The notes: a model not told the origin generated them from the letters alone. 64,000 bases of DNA from an uncultured Eubacteriales bacterium (GCA_934477125.1 CAKSOL010000001.1:252610-316609); one strand, 5' to 3'. Counted from the stretch's first letter, positions 1 to 8,648 are shown. Translations and numbers: made by a program.

Positions 1-612
1 ATAGATGCGGGTATGTTTGACGCTTGCGAACTGCCGCAGGCAAGAAAAAAGCTTGTGGAAATTATTCACAGGGACGGCGATGTTAATACCTGCGGTATGC
101 TGGGAATAAGACATATTTATCACGCGCTTACAAATGCTGGCGAAACGGATTTAGCGTACAAAATAGTGCTTGATAAGTCGCGCACCTGCTATGGTCATTG
201 GCTTTTGCACGGTATAACCACAATGTGCGAGAGCTTTAAGGCTTGGGACGGTCCGTATGTTGATTCAAGAAATCATCACTTTTTAGGCGATATAAGCAGC
301 TGGTTTATACAGGATATAGCCGGCTTAAGACCCAATCCGACCGCTGCCGATATAACCGATTTTGAAATATGCCCTCATTTCCCCGAAAAGCTTGACAGCG
401 CATCGGCTGTATACGATTCAGCTTGCGGAAAGCTTTCCGTAAAATGGGAAAGAAAAGGTAATGGTTCGTACATTCTTGAAACTGAGGTTCCGAGAGGTTG
501 TAAAGTAAGGTTAAAGCTTGAGGATGGCTTTGTTTTACCGAACGGTGAGACTAAGACCGAAGCGGCGCCCGGAAAGCTTGTTTATACATTACAAAAGCAA
601 AAAACGGTATAA
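1..612 (+). CDS. alpha-L-rhamnosidase-like protein (GH78), C-terminal part
   Basis: The open frame enters from the left edge, so only about the last 203 codons are present. The visible part ends a six-hairpin (alpha/alpha)6 barrel: a TYGHWL-like segment (CYGHWLLHG), then ESFKAWDG and SRNHHFLGDISSWF. The SxNH(H/M)xFG..xxWF pattern is typical of the GH78 rhamnosidase catalytic domain, followed by the small C-terminal beta-sandwich (ICPHFPEKLDSA...). Such enzymes remove L-rhamnose from pectin-type or glycoside substrates. The catalytic acid and base lie upstream of the window and cannot be checked. A strong hairpin terminator follows at 721-763. A related GH78/GH106-like barrel enzyme is the alternative. 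Confidence 0.82.
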   Translation: MDAGMFDACELPQARKKLVEIIHRDGDVNTCGMLGIRHIYHALTNAGETDLAYKIVLDKSRTCYGHWLLHGITTMCESFKAWDGPYVDSRNHHFLGDISSWFIQDIAGLRPNPTAADITDFEICPHFPEKLDSASAVYDSACGKLSVKWERKGNGSYILETEVPRGCKVRLKLEDGFVLPNGETKTEAAPGKLVYTLQKQKTV

Positions 613-720
613 AATCATATCAATTTGTTCCGTGTAAGTCAGTCAGGCTTGTTGGAAAATATACTTTTACAGGGCAGTCTGTTTTTTAAAATGTGAAGCA
701 TTTGTTTCTGCCTGTTTTAG

Positions 721-763
721 AAAAGCACGCAAATCACCTTAAAAAGTGATTTGCGTGCTTTTT
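721..763. terminator. bidirectional hairpin terminator
   Basis: A 17-bp perfect inverted repeat (AAAAGCACGCAAATCAC and its complement) is separated by a short A-rich loop and flanked by A and T runs on both sides. It would end the rhamnosidase-like transcript and could also work in reverse. Confidence 0.85.
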
Positions 764-895
764 AACAATTCCGCGTTACAGCGGCTGAAATCCGTTCTTC
801 GTACACCGAGTTTGATAACCGCTGAACGCGAAAGCCTTGAAAAAAGAGTAAAACCGGAATAACGGAAATAATAGTTATGAACGGAGGAATGAAAA

Positions 896-1021
896 ATGGG
901 AATTATATGCTTTATTTGCGGCACAATGTTCGGCGGTCTGGTCGGTACGGTGACTATGTGTTTGGTACAGGTGGGAAGCAGGTCGGAGGAAAATGAAAAA
1001 GACTCATCCCGCTTGGAATAA
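896..1021 (+). CDS. 41-aa DUF3789-like small membrane protein
   Basis: This 41-aa protein begins MGIICFICGTMFGGLVGTVT and is preceded by a GGAGGA site 8-9 bases before the ATG. The N-terminal 25 residues form one hydrophobic, glycine-rich helix, followed by a charged tail (SRSEENEKDSSRLE). Length and pattern (FxxGTxFGGxVGxxTMCL) match my memory of the DUF3789 family, small proteins common in Firmicute prophages and conjugative elements with no known function. No other mobile-element gene is adjacent. Its last codons form the 5' arm of a terminator, so coding and termination signals overlap. Confidence 0.6.
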   Translation: MGIICFICGTMFGGLVGTVTMCLVQVGSRSEENEKDSSRLE

Positions 1022-1030
1022 GTCTTTTTT
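996..1030 (+). terminator. intrinsic terminator overlapping the end of the DUF3789-like gene
   Basis: The arms AAAAAGACT (996-1004) and AGTCTTTTT (1021-1029) form a 9-bp stem ending in a T run. The 5' arm and loop are coding sequence; the stop codon is at the base of the 3' arm. Confidence 0.7.
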
Positions 1031-1195
1031 AAAACTAAAGCAATCCGTCAAAGTCTCTGCCGCCGTAAATAATTCTTAATGTCCGGCACCGATAAGCTTT
1101 TTTTACCAACCGGGTAAAGGATTGTGAAATTTACGGTATTTAAGGCGCAAATCTTTATTTTGAGCTTTATATTTTTGTCTGTTCCGATATGAAAT

Positions 1196-2932
1196 TTATT
1201 TTATTATTCCATAACTGTTCCACAGTTGCGCTTGGTCGGCAGCAGCATTATATTTATAAACCTTAACTGAAAGCTTATCGGAAGATATTTCTATTTCAGC
1301 CCAGGAGGACATACCCGAATTTCCCGAAAGTTCGTATAAATCCGGGTCAACCGCTGTTACGCTCCTTGCCTGATCGCCTGCCGCGCCGTTCATTATATAT
1401 ATTACACCTTGCGGATTGGTACAGTAGTTAATACCCGAAACATTTTTGTATTCAAGCGACTTTTGAACCGTTGCTCCCTGTGCGATAGGATAAGTTTTAG
1501 AATATGTATGGTCATGACCCTGAAGAACAATATCAACACCGTATTCTGCAAATAAATCGGCAAGCTGCTCTCTCAGCGCAAGAGAAATTGCGTTCTGCGA
1601 ACTGCCCCATTTTCCGACCGAATACATCGGATTGTGCATAGAAACGACAGTCCATTTCTTGCTGCTATTTTTTAGGGTATTCACAAGCCAATTATATTGG
1701 TCGGATTTAATCTTATTGCCTATGAGATTATTAGTGTCCAGCATAATGAATTTTGCATTGCCGTAATCAAATGAATAATAAACGCCTTTCGATTTATCCT
1801 GTTCGGTAAGCGCTATATTAAAATGCTTGAATATCTCATAGATTCCGTTCTTGTATGTTGACTCATGATTTCCCGATAATGGCATAAACGGAAAAGCGGC
1901 GAAATATTCGGAGTTGAAATCAATCATATTTCTCCAATAGCTTTCATATTTTGACCATTCAACAATATCTCCGGTGTGAAGAATAAAATCAAAATTTCCG
2001 GTACTTTTCTGCGCCGCCCTCAGCGTATTGGCAAATGCCCAACCTGAGCCTTTTCCGACGCTCAAAGGGTCAAGATAGCTTCCGTCGGGCGGCGGCACAA
2101 CGGAAAATGTACTTAAATATTCACTCGGATATAGATAACCGCCGTCAAAAAGCTCGCCATCCTCGAAATTTTCAAAATAATACTTTAAAGCATTGTTTTC
2201 TTTTTCAAAGGTCGGAATAAGCGTGACTGCTCCCGTTACGGTATGCTCATAAACAGACTTATCAGAAATTATATTTCCGTTTTGATCCTGCCAGTTTTTA
2301 AAAACATATCCGCTGTTCGGAGAGGCGGAAAATGTGACCTTCTCGCCGATTGCCGCCGATTCCGCGGAAACAGAACCGGTTCCGTTTTCGGAATTTCCTA
2401 TTGATACCTTTACGGTTTCACATAAACGAAGCTCGGCAATATAAATTGTATAATTATCCTGATTTGTTCCTATTCTGAAGCAGGCGTTATCAACAGTCGG
2501 AGTAAATGTATAAGAGACACTGCTCCAGCCGTATCTATCCAACGGCTTTTTTCCGTCAAAAGCATTTGAGCCGTTATAGGAAATGCAGCTCCATGCCGTT
2601 ACCCGATAAGCGATAAAAACACGGTATTCCTTTCCTTTTGTTAAGGCTTTGGGAACGTAAATTGAATTATTGCCGTTAAGACCGTTGGGAAGCTTAGCGA
2701 CAATGACATTTCTTTGGAGCACATCGTCCCAAGCATATGAAATGTCGGCGTTTGCTCCGGCAGCCAATTCTTTTTCGGACGTACTCTCCCAATTTGAAAA
2801 ATCGGTATCAACCATTGCGGAATATGACAAAGCCTTTGCATCTCCGGATGAATAAATTCCTAAAGGTGAAATTAACAAAATAAATGCTGTTATTATACTG
2901 AAGATTTTTGTGCTGCAAACTGTTGTTTTCAT
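1196..2932 (-). CDS. secreted calcineurin-like metallophosphoesterase with InlB B-repeat
   Basis: About 578 aa, exported. The frame is open for 18 codons further upstream, but the ATG at 2932 has a GGTG site at a reasonable distance and gives a clean Sec signal peptide (MKTTVCSTKIF then a hydrophobic stretch). Next come a beta-rich module (about 35-170), a divergent InlB B-repeat (about 173-245, GSVSAESAAIGEKVTFSASP) and a metallophosphoesterase domain (about 272-510) with HTGDIVEW, GNHE, a histidine in SMHNP and GHDH. The closest known groups are bacterial purple-acid-phosphatase-like enzymes. The usual first Asp-x-His/Gln motif is not clear (see findings). The substrate is unknown. The gene is on its own transcript, facing away from its neighbours. 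Confidence 0.85.
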   Translation of the reverse strand: MKTTVCSTKIFSIITAFILLISPLGIYSSGDAKALSYSAMVDTDFSNWESTSEKELAAGANADISYAWDDVLQRNVIVAKLPNGLNGNNSIYVPKALTKGKEYRVFIAYRVTAWSCISYNGSNAFDGKKPLDRYGWSSVSYTFTPTVDNACFRIGTNQDNYTIYIAELRLCETVKVSIGNSENGTGSVSAESAAIGEKVTFSASPNSGYVFKNWQDQNGNIISDKSVYEHTVTGAVTLIPTFEKENNALKYYFENFEDGELFDGGYLYPSEYLSTFSVVPPPDGSYLDPLSVGKGSGWAFANTLRAAQKSTGNFDFILHTGDIVEWSKYESYWRNMIDFNSEYFAAFPFMPLSGNHESTYKNGIYEIFKHFNIALTEQDKSKGVYYSFDYGNAKFIMLDTNNLIGNKIKSDQYNWLVNTLKNSSKKWTVVSMHNPMYSVGKWGSSQNAISLALREQLADLFAEYGVDIVLQGHDHTYSKTYPIAQGATVQKSLEYKNVSGINYCTNPQGVIYIMNGAAGDQARSVTAVDPDLYELSGNSGMSSWAEIEISSDKLSVKVYKYNAAADQAQLWNSYGIIK

Positions 2933-3288
2933 AATAATCACCATATCTTTCTGAAATATAAAAAGACGATAATTACTATATCGCATATGCTTGGGTCACC
3001 GTTCAGACGCGGGAAACGGGGTTTTGAGCTTTTATGTAAGCAGTATAACGGATTTATAGCGTTTCTATATGTGAAATCTTACGATTTATATTGCAAATGA
3101 TACGATTGGCAAAAAGCTTGCACTATGAAAAAGGCTCGTTTCTCACGGCGGAAAAACGAGCGGTTTCGGATTTTGCGGCACAATATTTTGTGAAATTGAA
3201 AAAAGCCGTTAAAGTTTTGATTGCTTTGTCTATAAATGTATACATCTGAATTGCAAATCCTTTCTGTTGCGTCCGTTTGCCCATTTTG
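2933..3288. other. 356-base intergenic region between phosphoesterase and LacI remnant
   Basis: No gene is visible. It should hold the promoter of the minus-strand phosphoesterase, though no clear sigma-A box was found, and it contains the hairpin terminator at 3128-3161. Confidence 0.5.
3128..3161 (-). terminator. hairpin terminator downstream of the LacI remnant
   Basis: Arms GCTCGTTT (3134-3141) and AAACGAGC (3154-3161) form an 8-bp stem. Read on the minus strand it is followed by a T run (3132-3128), as expected for the end of the lacI-type gene. Confidence 0.6.
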
Positions 3289-3531
3289 TCAGGTTTTTCT
3301 TTCGATAAGTCTGAAAGGAATTTCATAGCTCCGTTTTATCGAAGGCGGATTGCGGCGGTCGCTTATAATGTCCTCGGCTATCTGCCGGCAGACCGCGCCG
3401 AATTCAAAGTGCAGGGTTGTAAGACCGCCGAAAACATATTTTACTGCCGGTATATCGTTCATCCCGGCAACGACAACGTCCTGCGGAATACGAATTCCCG
3501 CGCGGTTGATGTTCTCTGATGAAAAAAGTAT
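3289..3531 (-). pseudogene. LacI-family transcriptional regulator, C-terminal remnant
   Basis: About 80 codons match the last quarter of LacI/GalR sugar-responsive repressors: SSENINRAGIRIPQDVVVAG, then MNDIPAVKYVFGGLTTLHF and the end IPFRLIERKT. The GIRIPxDVxVxGxNDxP signature and the (L)TTLH..F motif are diagnostic. The DNA-binding domain and most of the ligand-binding core are missing. Sequence upstream of about 3531 no longer fits the family, and no N-terminal half was seen on either side of the neighbouring exporter island. It is read as the decayed 3' end of a former regulator. A frameshifted but otherwise intact gene is excluded because no HTH is nearby. Confidence 0.75.
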
Positions 3532-3630
3532 AATTAAAAGCAGACGGCAGAAAGACAAAGCAAGGCTTTGTCGAAAATCTGTCTTTTATCGTTTATGATA
3601 AAAGGACTAAAGGAACGCAGGGGGCTGTTT

Positions 3631-4302
3631 ATGAAATATAAAATATTGATTATTGATGATGAAGAAATGATATTATCAATGATGGAGAAGTGTCTGAACG
3701 ATAAGTTTTTGGTGTATACGGCGGACAGTGCTAAAAGAGCGTTGGGGCTATTGAGTGCAGCGCCGGATATTATACTATTGGATATCAATATGCCGGAAAT
3801 GGATGGATTGGAATTGTGCCGGCTTATACGAAGCCATATATCCTGTCCTATCATTTTCTTAACGGCACGGGTAACAGAACAGGATGTAATAAAGGGATTG
3901 TCTGCCGGCGGAGATGATTATATTACAAAACCCTTCGGTATGGATGAGCTATCGGCAAGAATTTCGGCACATCTTCGGCGTGAAGAAAGGAAAGGTACGG
4001 CGTCGAATTTGAGATTTGATGAAGAACTGATTATCAACTACAACAGCCGTACTGTATTTTACGGAGAAACACCGTTGGAATTTTCAAACAAAGAATTTGA
4101 GATTATCCGACTTCTTTCCTAAAATGCAGGTATGGTTTTTGACAGAGAAACCATTTATGAAAAGCTTTGGGGATATGACAGCGAAGGCGACAGCATTGTA
4201 GTAAAGGAACATATCCGAAAGATACGAAATAAGCTGTCCGCTTATACGGATAAAAACTATATTGAAACGGTGTGGGGAGTCGGATACAAATGGGCAAAAT
4301 AA
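3631..4302 (+). pseudogene. OmpR-family response regulator interrupted by an in-frame TAA
   Basis: The receiver domain is intact: acidic pair at residues 9-10, phospho-acceptor Asp51 in LLDINMP, Thr in FLTARV and Lys in ITKPFG. The winged-helix domain begins normally, but codon 164 (4120-4122) is TAA. The same frame then continues without gap or shift through the recognition helix and wing (ETIYEKLWGY, VVKEHIRKIRNKL, YIETVWGVGYKWAK) to a proper stop at 4300-4302. A CAA-to-TAA change (Gln to stop) explains this fully. The 163-aa product would lack most of the DNA-binding domain. Start: ATG 3631 after a GGGGG site. The 3' end overlaps the kinase start, so the gene was built for coupled translation. 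Confidence 0.85.
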
Positions 4303-5465
4303 GAACAAAATCACTCAAAGCATCTATGACGGCGACTTTTCTGATTACAATATGCGTAATTGCCGTGCTGTCAGCTATCACAATCCTTGCGTCAAACCAT
4401 TTGCAGCAGGAGATATTGAAAAAACGGTATTTGATGATAAGCTCCCCTGATTTTCAAATAGATGAGGGTACGGGAAATTATGTTTTGGATGCAGACAGCG
4501 ATAATATTACTTGGCAGCCTTTAAGTACGGGGGATAATATAGCCTATTACGGCTCTTATGCTGCTATGATTGGCTTACCTGTTCTTTATATTACGATTGG
4601 TATTGGGGCGGCTGCGGCAATATATTACCGAAAGAAGCTTCGGTTTCCTATTACACAGCTGCAGAACGGAGTAGAAAAGATACAGGAAGATAATCTCGAT
4701 TTTCACATTGAATACAGCGGAGATGACGAGTTGGGGCAGTTGTGCTGTTCAATGGAAAAAATGCGCAGAGAGCTTCGGCAAAAGTATAAAGCATTGTGGG
4801 AGGCCTTAGAGCAAAGGAAATTATTAAATGCTTCGGTAGCCCACGACATAAGAACGCCGATTACTGTTCTTAAAGGGTATTTAGACTATCTGGAGAAAAA
4901 CATACCGCAGGGCAGCCTCACGGAGGATATGCTTTCAGATACGGTATTTTCTATGCAGGGAGCAGTAACCCGATTGGAGCAATATGCGGATTGTGTTCGG
5001 GACATTGAAAAAATCGAAAGTATTGAAATCGAGAAACGACCCGAAAATGTGAAAATGTTATTGAATGAAATACAAAGTAATGTGCAGCAGCTGGAAGCAA
5101 AAAAGGAAATCCTTATTTCAAGCAATATGACTATGAATGAAGTTCAGTTGGATAAAGGCGTACTTTTTCGGATTTTAGAAAATCTGTTGCAGAACGCATT
5201 ACGATATGCGGAGAAACAAGTGCGTATAAATCTTTCGCAAAATAAGGATTTTCTCATTCTTACGGTAGAGGATGACGGAAAAGGTTTTTCAGAGAAGGAT
5301 TTGGAAAAAGCAACTGCGGTATTTTACAGCAGTGATAAAGAAGGGCAGCATTTTGGAATAGGTCTGAGCATTTGTCGTATCCTTTGTGAAAAACACGGCG
5401 GACTGTTAGATGTTTCAAACAATAAAAAAGGGGCTTGTGTAACAGCAAAGCTGAATATAATTTAG
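4290..5465 (+). CDS. sensor histidine kinase
   Basis: About 391 aa. The ATG at 4290 lies inside the last codons of the regulator gene (13-base overlap), the usual arrangement for coupled partners. Two transmembrane helices (about 14-36 and 90-113) flank a short extracellular loop of about 50 residues. They are followed by a HAMP-like linker, a dimerisation domain with His185 in SVAHDIRTPIT, and an ATPase domain with ENLLQNALRYA (N box), EDDGKGF (G1) and HFGIGLSIC (G2). The size and the small loop resemble kinases that sense antimicrobial peptides or work with an ABC exporter, and an exporter follows directly. All catalytic motifs are present even though the partner regulator is broken. The signal sensed is unknown. 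Confidence 0.93.
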   Translation: MGKIRTKSLKASMTATFLITICVIAVLSAITILASNHLQQEILKKRYLMISSPDFQIDEGTGNYVLDADSDNITWQPLSTGDNIAYYGSYAAMIGLPVLYITIGIGAAAAIYYRKKLRFPITQLQNGVEKIQEDNLDFHIEYSGDDELGQLCCSMEKMRRELRQKYKALWEALEQRKLLNASVAHDIRTPITVLKGYLDYLEKNIPQGSLTEDMLSDTVFSMQGAVTRLEQYADCVRDIEKIESIEIEKRPENVKMLLNEIQSNVQQLEAKKEILISSNMTMNEVQLDKGVLFRILENLLQNALRYAEKQVRINLSQNKDFLILTVEDDGKGFSEKDLEKATAVFYSSDKEGQHFGIGLSICRILCEKHGGLLDVSNNKKGACVTAKLNII

Positions 5466-5502
5466 GGTTCTTTTCGGAAAATTGACTTTTCTGTTGTAAA
5501 AT

Positions 5503-5531
5503 CTCCTTACGACACAGGTAAGGAGGTTTTT
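5503..5531 (+). terminator. hairpin with T run that also contains the ABC gene's Shine-Dalgarno
   Basis: CTCCTTAC (5503-5510) pairs with GTAAGGAG (5518-5525) around a 7-base loop and is followed by six Ts. The AGGAGG ribosome site (5521-5526) of the ATPase gene (ATG 5539) sits in the 3' arm. The element can be an attenuator between kinase and exporter, a translational switch, or both. Confidence 0.65.
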
Positions 5532-5538
5532 TATATTT

Positions 5539-6405
5539 ATGGAAATCGTGATAAATAATCTTTCCAAAAGCTATGGGGAAAAATCAGCCCTCAAAGATGT
5601 GTCCGTTACTATCCGTTCCGGAATGTACGGGCTGCTTGGGCGTAACGGTGCAGGAAAAACAAGTCTGATGAGAATTTTGGCAACGCTTTCTGTCCCCTCA
5701 GGCGGAGAAATCAGTATGAACGGTATCCCAATCAAAGAAACGGCAAAAATACGGGAAATCGTAGGTTATCTTCCGCAGGATTTTTCATTTTACAGAAATA
5801 TGAGTGTTTATGGTGCAATGGATTATCTTGGGCTGCTGTCGAAAATTCCGGATAAAATCCGAAAAGAAAGAATATCGGCATTGCTTGAACAGGTAAACTT
5901 GAAAGAGAATGCGAGAACGAAGGTAAAGGCTTTATCCGGAGGAATGAAACGGCGGCTCGGAATTGCGCAGGCACTATTACATAATCCGCAAATTCTTATT
6001 GTGGACGAACCAACGGCAGGGCTTGACCCGGAGGAGCGTATTCGTTTCCGCAATCTGTTAAGTGAATTCGCGGAGGACAGAATTGTTATACTTTCTACCC
6101 ATATTTCTTCGGATGTTGAGTCTTCTTGTGAAAACATAGGAGTGTTGGACAACGGGAGAATGATATGGAGCGGCGGTACGGAAGAATTGGTAAAGCAAGC
6201 CGAAGGCAAGGTTTATCTTATTTCGGCAGCAAAAAAGCAGGACAGGCTCATAAAGGAAAAATATACTGTTTTAAATATCATTTCTTCCGGGTCAGGCACA
6301 CAGTACAGAGTGTTATCAGACTCACCGCCTGAAGAAAAGCATATACTTCAAGACCCTGCTTTGGAAGATGGGTATATGTATCTGCTGAGCCGGACGGAGG
6401 GATAA
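5539..6405 (+). CDS. ABC transporter ATP-binding protein (exporter type)
   Basis: 288 aa. Walker A GRNGAGKTS is near residue 36, the Q-loop is in GYLPQDF, the signature is LSGGMKRRLGIAQALL, Walker B is ILIVDEPTAGLD, and the switch His is in LSTHISSD. The GLLGRNGAGKT start and the LSGGMKRR signature place it with ATPases of ABC-2 type exporters. The C-terminal 80 residues are the usual variable accessory region. It is followed after 3 bases by two membrane proteins, so the complex is probably one ATPase with two different permease subunits. With the kinase/regulator pair the likely job is export of, or resistance to, a peptide or small antimicrobial, but the substrate cannot be read from sequence. 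Confidence 0.92.
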   Translation: MEIVINNLSKSYGEKSALKDVSVTIRSGMYGLLGRNGAGKTSLMRILATLSVPSGGEISMNGIPIKETAKIREIVGYLPQDFSFYRNMSVYGAMDYLGLLSKIPDKIRKERISALLEQVNLKENARTKVKALSGGMKRRLGIAQALLHNPQILIVDEPTAGLDPEERIRFRNLLSEFAEDRIVILSTHISSDVESSCENIGVLDNGRMIWSGGTEELVKQAEGKVYLISAAKKQDRLIKEKYTVLNIISSGSGTQYRVLSDSPPEEKHILQDPALEDGYMYLLSRTEG

Positions 6406-6408
6406 ACA

Positions 6409-7803
6409 ATGAAGTTATATCTGAAAGAGTGTAAAAAAATCGCGGCAAGTATTATTTTTTATCTTTTTATCGCCGTTTTGATTTTTAGCTGGTTTCAGAA
6501 TTTTCGGGGAGTAACGCAGACGGAAATCAATCGGGCAAACGGTATCGCACCTGCCGATATAGGTTTTGAACGTCCGTTGCTTTCCAAACCATCTGAAAAA
6601 GATGATTATTTCGGCAGTAAGGTTTCGGAAGATAACCCAGAAGCAATTATGACAGGCGTTACAAGAGCATTGCTGTCGGAATATGAAGCTAATAGTTATG
6701 CCACATATCCTCTCGTATATTATAAAGCAATTACGTTAAGCGGTGACGAGCAAAAACAAGTTTTTGAAATACTATGTGAAATAACCGGATTGACAGAGGA
6801 AGAGCTAAAGAATTTGCCGGATGATTATTTCCCCTCAGTCACAGGGACGATTATTTCTTTTGACGCAATGAATGTTGATAAAGACGGAAATCTGAATATG
6901 GAAATGGACGGCGGGACAGACGCAAAAGGCGAAGATAATAAATATGCGCATTTTGTATCGCAGGTCACTTATGAGCATTTCAAAGAACTGATGCGGAAAA
7001 CGGAAGCCGTCATTGGTGAAAAAGGCTCTCAGTATTCTCCTGAAATGATGCTTACTTATTTCGGAATGTCTGAAATGACTTATGAGGAAGCACTGGAGGA
7101 ATATAATCAAACAATAAATCAAGATAAAGTGACAGGCGGATTTGCACGGCTGTTCTGCGATTATATGGGATTAGCATTAGGTTTGTATCCTGTATTTTTG
7201 GTAGTGATTATATGGATGAAAGACCGTATGAGCAATGCGACAGAATTGATTTACAGTCGAAAGGTATCTTCAACCAAACTGGTGCTTTCAAGATATTTAG
7301 CAGGCATCACTATGGTTTTGATTCCTGTTTTGCTGTTAAGTCTTGAGTCACTTGTACCGCTTATGTCTTTCGGAGCAAAGAATGGTATCCAAATAGACTG
7401 TTTTGCGTATATCAAATACATCGTATGGTGGCTATTACCAGAGGTTATGGTGGTATGTGCGATAGGAATGTTTTTCACTTTGCTTACGGACTCTCCGATT
7501 GCTATTGTCCTTCAATTCTTGTGGTGGATGGTTGATAAAGGGGCAACGGGACTATCTGGGGATACAAAACTCACGACTTTAATGATTAGGCACAATACAT
7601 TGCGTGGCTATGAAACAATTAGGGAGGACTTGCAAATAATTTGTATGAACAAATTGCTAATGGCTGGAATTGGTATTTTGTTTGTCATTCTGTCAATATG
7701 GGTTTTAACTTCTAAGCGGAAAGGAAAAATCAATGCAGCGAATGTCTATAACAGGGGTCTTTGGTATATTCAGGGTAAACTTTCTTCTGGCAGTAAGAAC
7801 TAA
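6409..7803 (+). CDS. ABC exporter membrane subunit, large (ABC-2-like)
   Basis: 464 aa. One N-terminal membrane helix (about 10-30) is followed by a long, mostly extracytoplasmic region (about 35-250) rich in acidic residues, then about five or six hydrophobic helices in the C-terminal half (for example YMGLALGLYPVFLVVIIWMK and MAGIGILFVILSIWVLTSK). This topology fits large ABC-2 permeases paired with an ATPase of the preceding type. The start follows 3 bases after the ATPase stop with a GGAGG site inside the ATPase 3' end. Its own 3' end overlaps the next gene by about 70 bases in another frame, so translation is tightly linked. No substrate can be named. Confidence 0.85.
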   Translation: MKLYLKECKKIAASIIFYLFIAVLIFSWFQNFRGVTQTEINRANGIAPADIGFERPLLSKPSEKDDYFGSKVSEDNPEAIMTGVTRALLSEYEANSYATYPLVYYKAITLSGDEQKQVFEILCEITGLTEEELKNLPDDYFPSVTGTIISFDAMNVDKDGNLNMEMDGGTDAKGEDNKYAHFVSQVTYEHFKELMRKTEAVIGEKGSQYSPEMMLTYFGMSEMTYEEALEEYNQTINQDKVTGGFARLFCDYMGLALGLYPVFLVVIIWMKDRMSNATELIYSRKVSSTKLVLSRYLAGITMVLIPVLLLSLESLVPLMSFGAKNGIQIDCFAYIKYIVWWLLPEVMVVCAIGMFFTLLTDSPIAIVLQFLWWMVDKGATGLSGDTKLTTLMIRHNTLRGYETIREDLQIICMNKLLMAGIGILFVILSIWVLTSKRKGKINAANVYNRGLWYIQGKLSSGSKN

Positions 7804-8374
7804 CCTGTTTTTAGCCGCCGCTTATCTGCTGTCGATTTCTTTGTTTAGAGGAATTGCAAACTTGGATATGGTTCATTCAGCGGAGTGTCTGGAGCATTCC
7901 GTAATACTCGTAGGAATATTCCTTATTGTTCCGCTGAATGTGCCGGAACAGTCGAAAGCGATACAAGAAGCAGTTTATACAAGGAAAATTTCTCATTGGA
8001 AAATTCTGTCGGTGCGTTTAATTATGTCAACGATGCTGCTGATTGTGATGGTAAGCCTGTTTTCCGGCATTATGGTATGGAAAAACTGTACCTTCCCGTT
8101 TGCGGCTTATGCAGCAGGAACGGTTATAAGTGCAATGGCGTTAGGCAGTTTAGGCTTTGCCGTATCCGTATTGAGTAATTCTGCTATTGCGGGTTACCTT
8201 ACATCAGCAGGATACTTTCTCTTGAATTTTCTTGGGAATGTATCGGAAAAAAGTATCTTTTATTTGTTCTCAATGTCGAAAGGTAACTATACCACAAAGC
8301 TATACCTTTTGGGATGGAGCTTACTGATGATTGCAGCTCCCATGATTTATTTAAGAAAAAAGAAGTATTGTTAG
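7733..8374 (+). CDS. ABC exporter membrane subunit, small
   Basis: 213 aa, about six predicted membrane helices (VNFLLAVRTNLFLAAAYLLS; SVILVGIFLIVPLNV; LIMSTMLLIVMVSLFSGIMV; further stretches to LYLLGWSLLMIAAPMIYL). It starts inside the end of the large subunit (about 70-base overlap). A second-Met start nearby (MSITGVFG) would shorten the overlap only slightly. It contains none of the conserved residues of an enzyme, so it is taken as the second membrane subunit of the exporter. The hairpin terminator at 8449-8482 closes the unit. Confidence 0.8.
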   Translation: MQRMSITGVFGIFRVNFLLAVRTNLFLAAAYLLSISLFRGIANLDMVHSAECLEHSVILVGIFLIVPLNVPEQSKAIQEAVYTRKISHWKILSVRLIMSTMLLIVMVSLFSGIMVWKNCTFPFAAYAAGTVISAMALGSLGFAVSVLSNSAIAGYLTSAGYFLLNFLGNVSEKSIFYLFSMSKGNYTTKLYLLGWSLLMIAAPMIYLRKKKYC

Positions 8375-8448
8375 AAAGCAATTTGAAACAAGCATGACAA
8401 ATAAAAAGGTGATTTGTGCTCTGTATCGCCCAAACAAAATAGTGCCGT

Positions 8449-8482
8449 CCTTCAAGCCTGTTTAAGGTTTGGAGGAATTTTT
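8449..8482 (+). terminator. intrinsic terminator of the exporter operon
   Basis: A 10-bp stem with two G-T pairs (CCTTCAAGCC, 8449-8458; GGTTTGGAGG, 8466-8475) is followed by AATTTTT. Confidence 0.65.
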
Positions 8483-8621
8483 ATATGTTGGTCTGATATG
8501 ACCGCAGCGCTGTTGAAATAACTTATTAACCGCATTGATATTTTTGAAAGTGCGGAACCCGCATTACAGGGAATATATTCTCCGGGCTGTCGCCGACGAA
8601 TAACTCACAAAGTAAACAAAT

Positions 8622-8648
8622 AAGAAAAGAGCAGGTTAAAACCTGCTC
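8622..8648 (-). terminator. intrinsic terminator of tRNA-Pro
   Basis: GAGCAGGT (8629-8636) and ACCTGCTC (8641-8648) form an 8-bp stem. On the minus strand a T-rich run follows. It lies about 70 bases beyond the tRNA 3' end. Confidence 0.7.

Noticed and set aside
3540..8400. Insertion of the exporter island into the lacI gene
   Set aside because: The missing 5' part of lacI is not on the other side of the island, so simple insertion is not supported.
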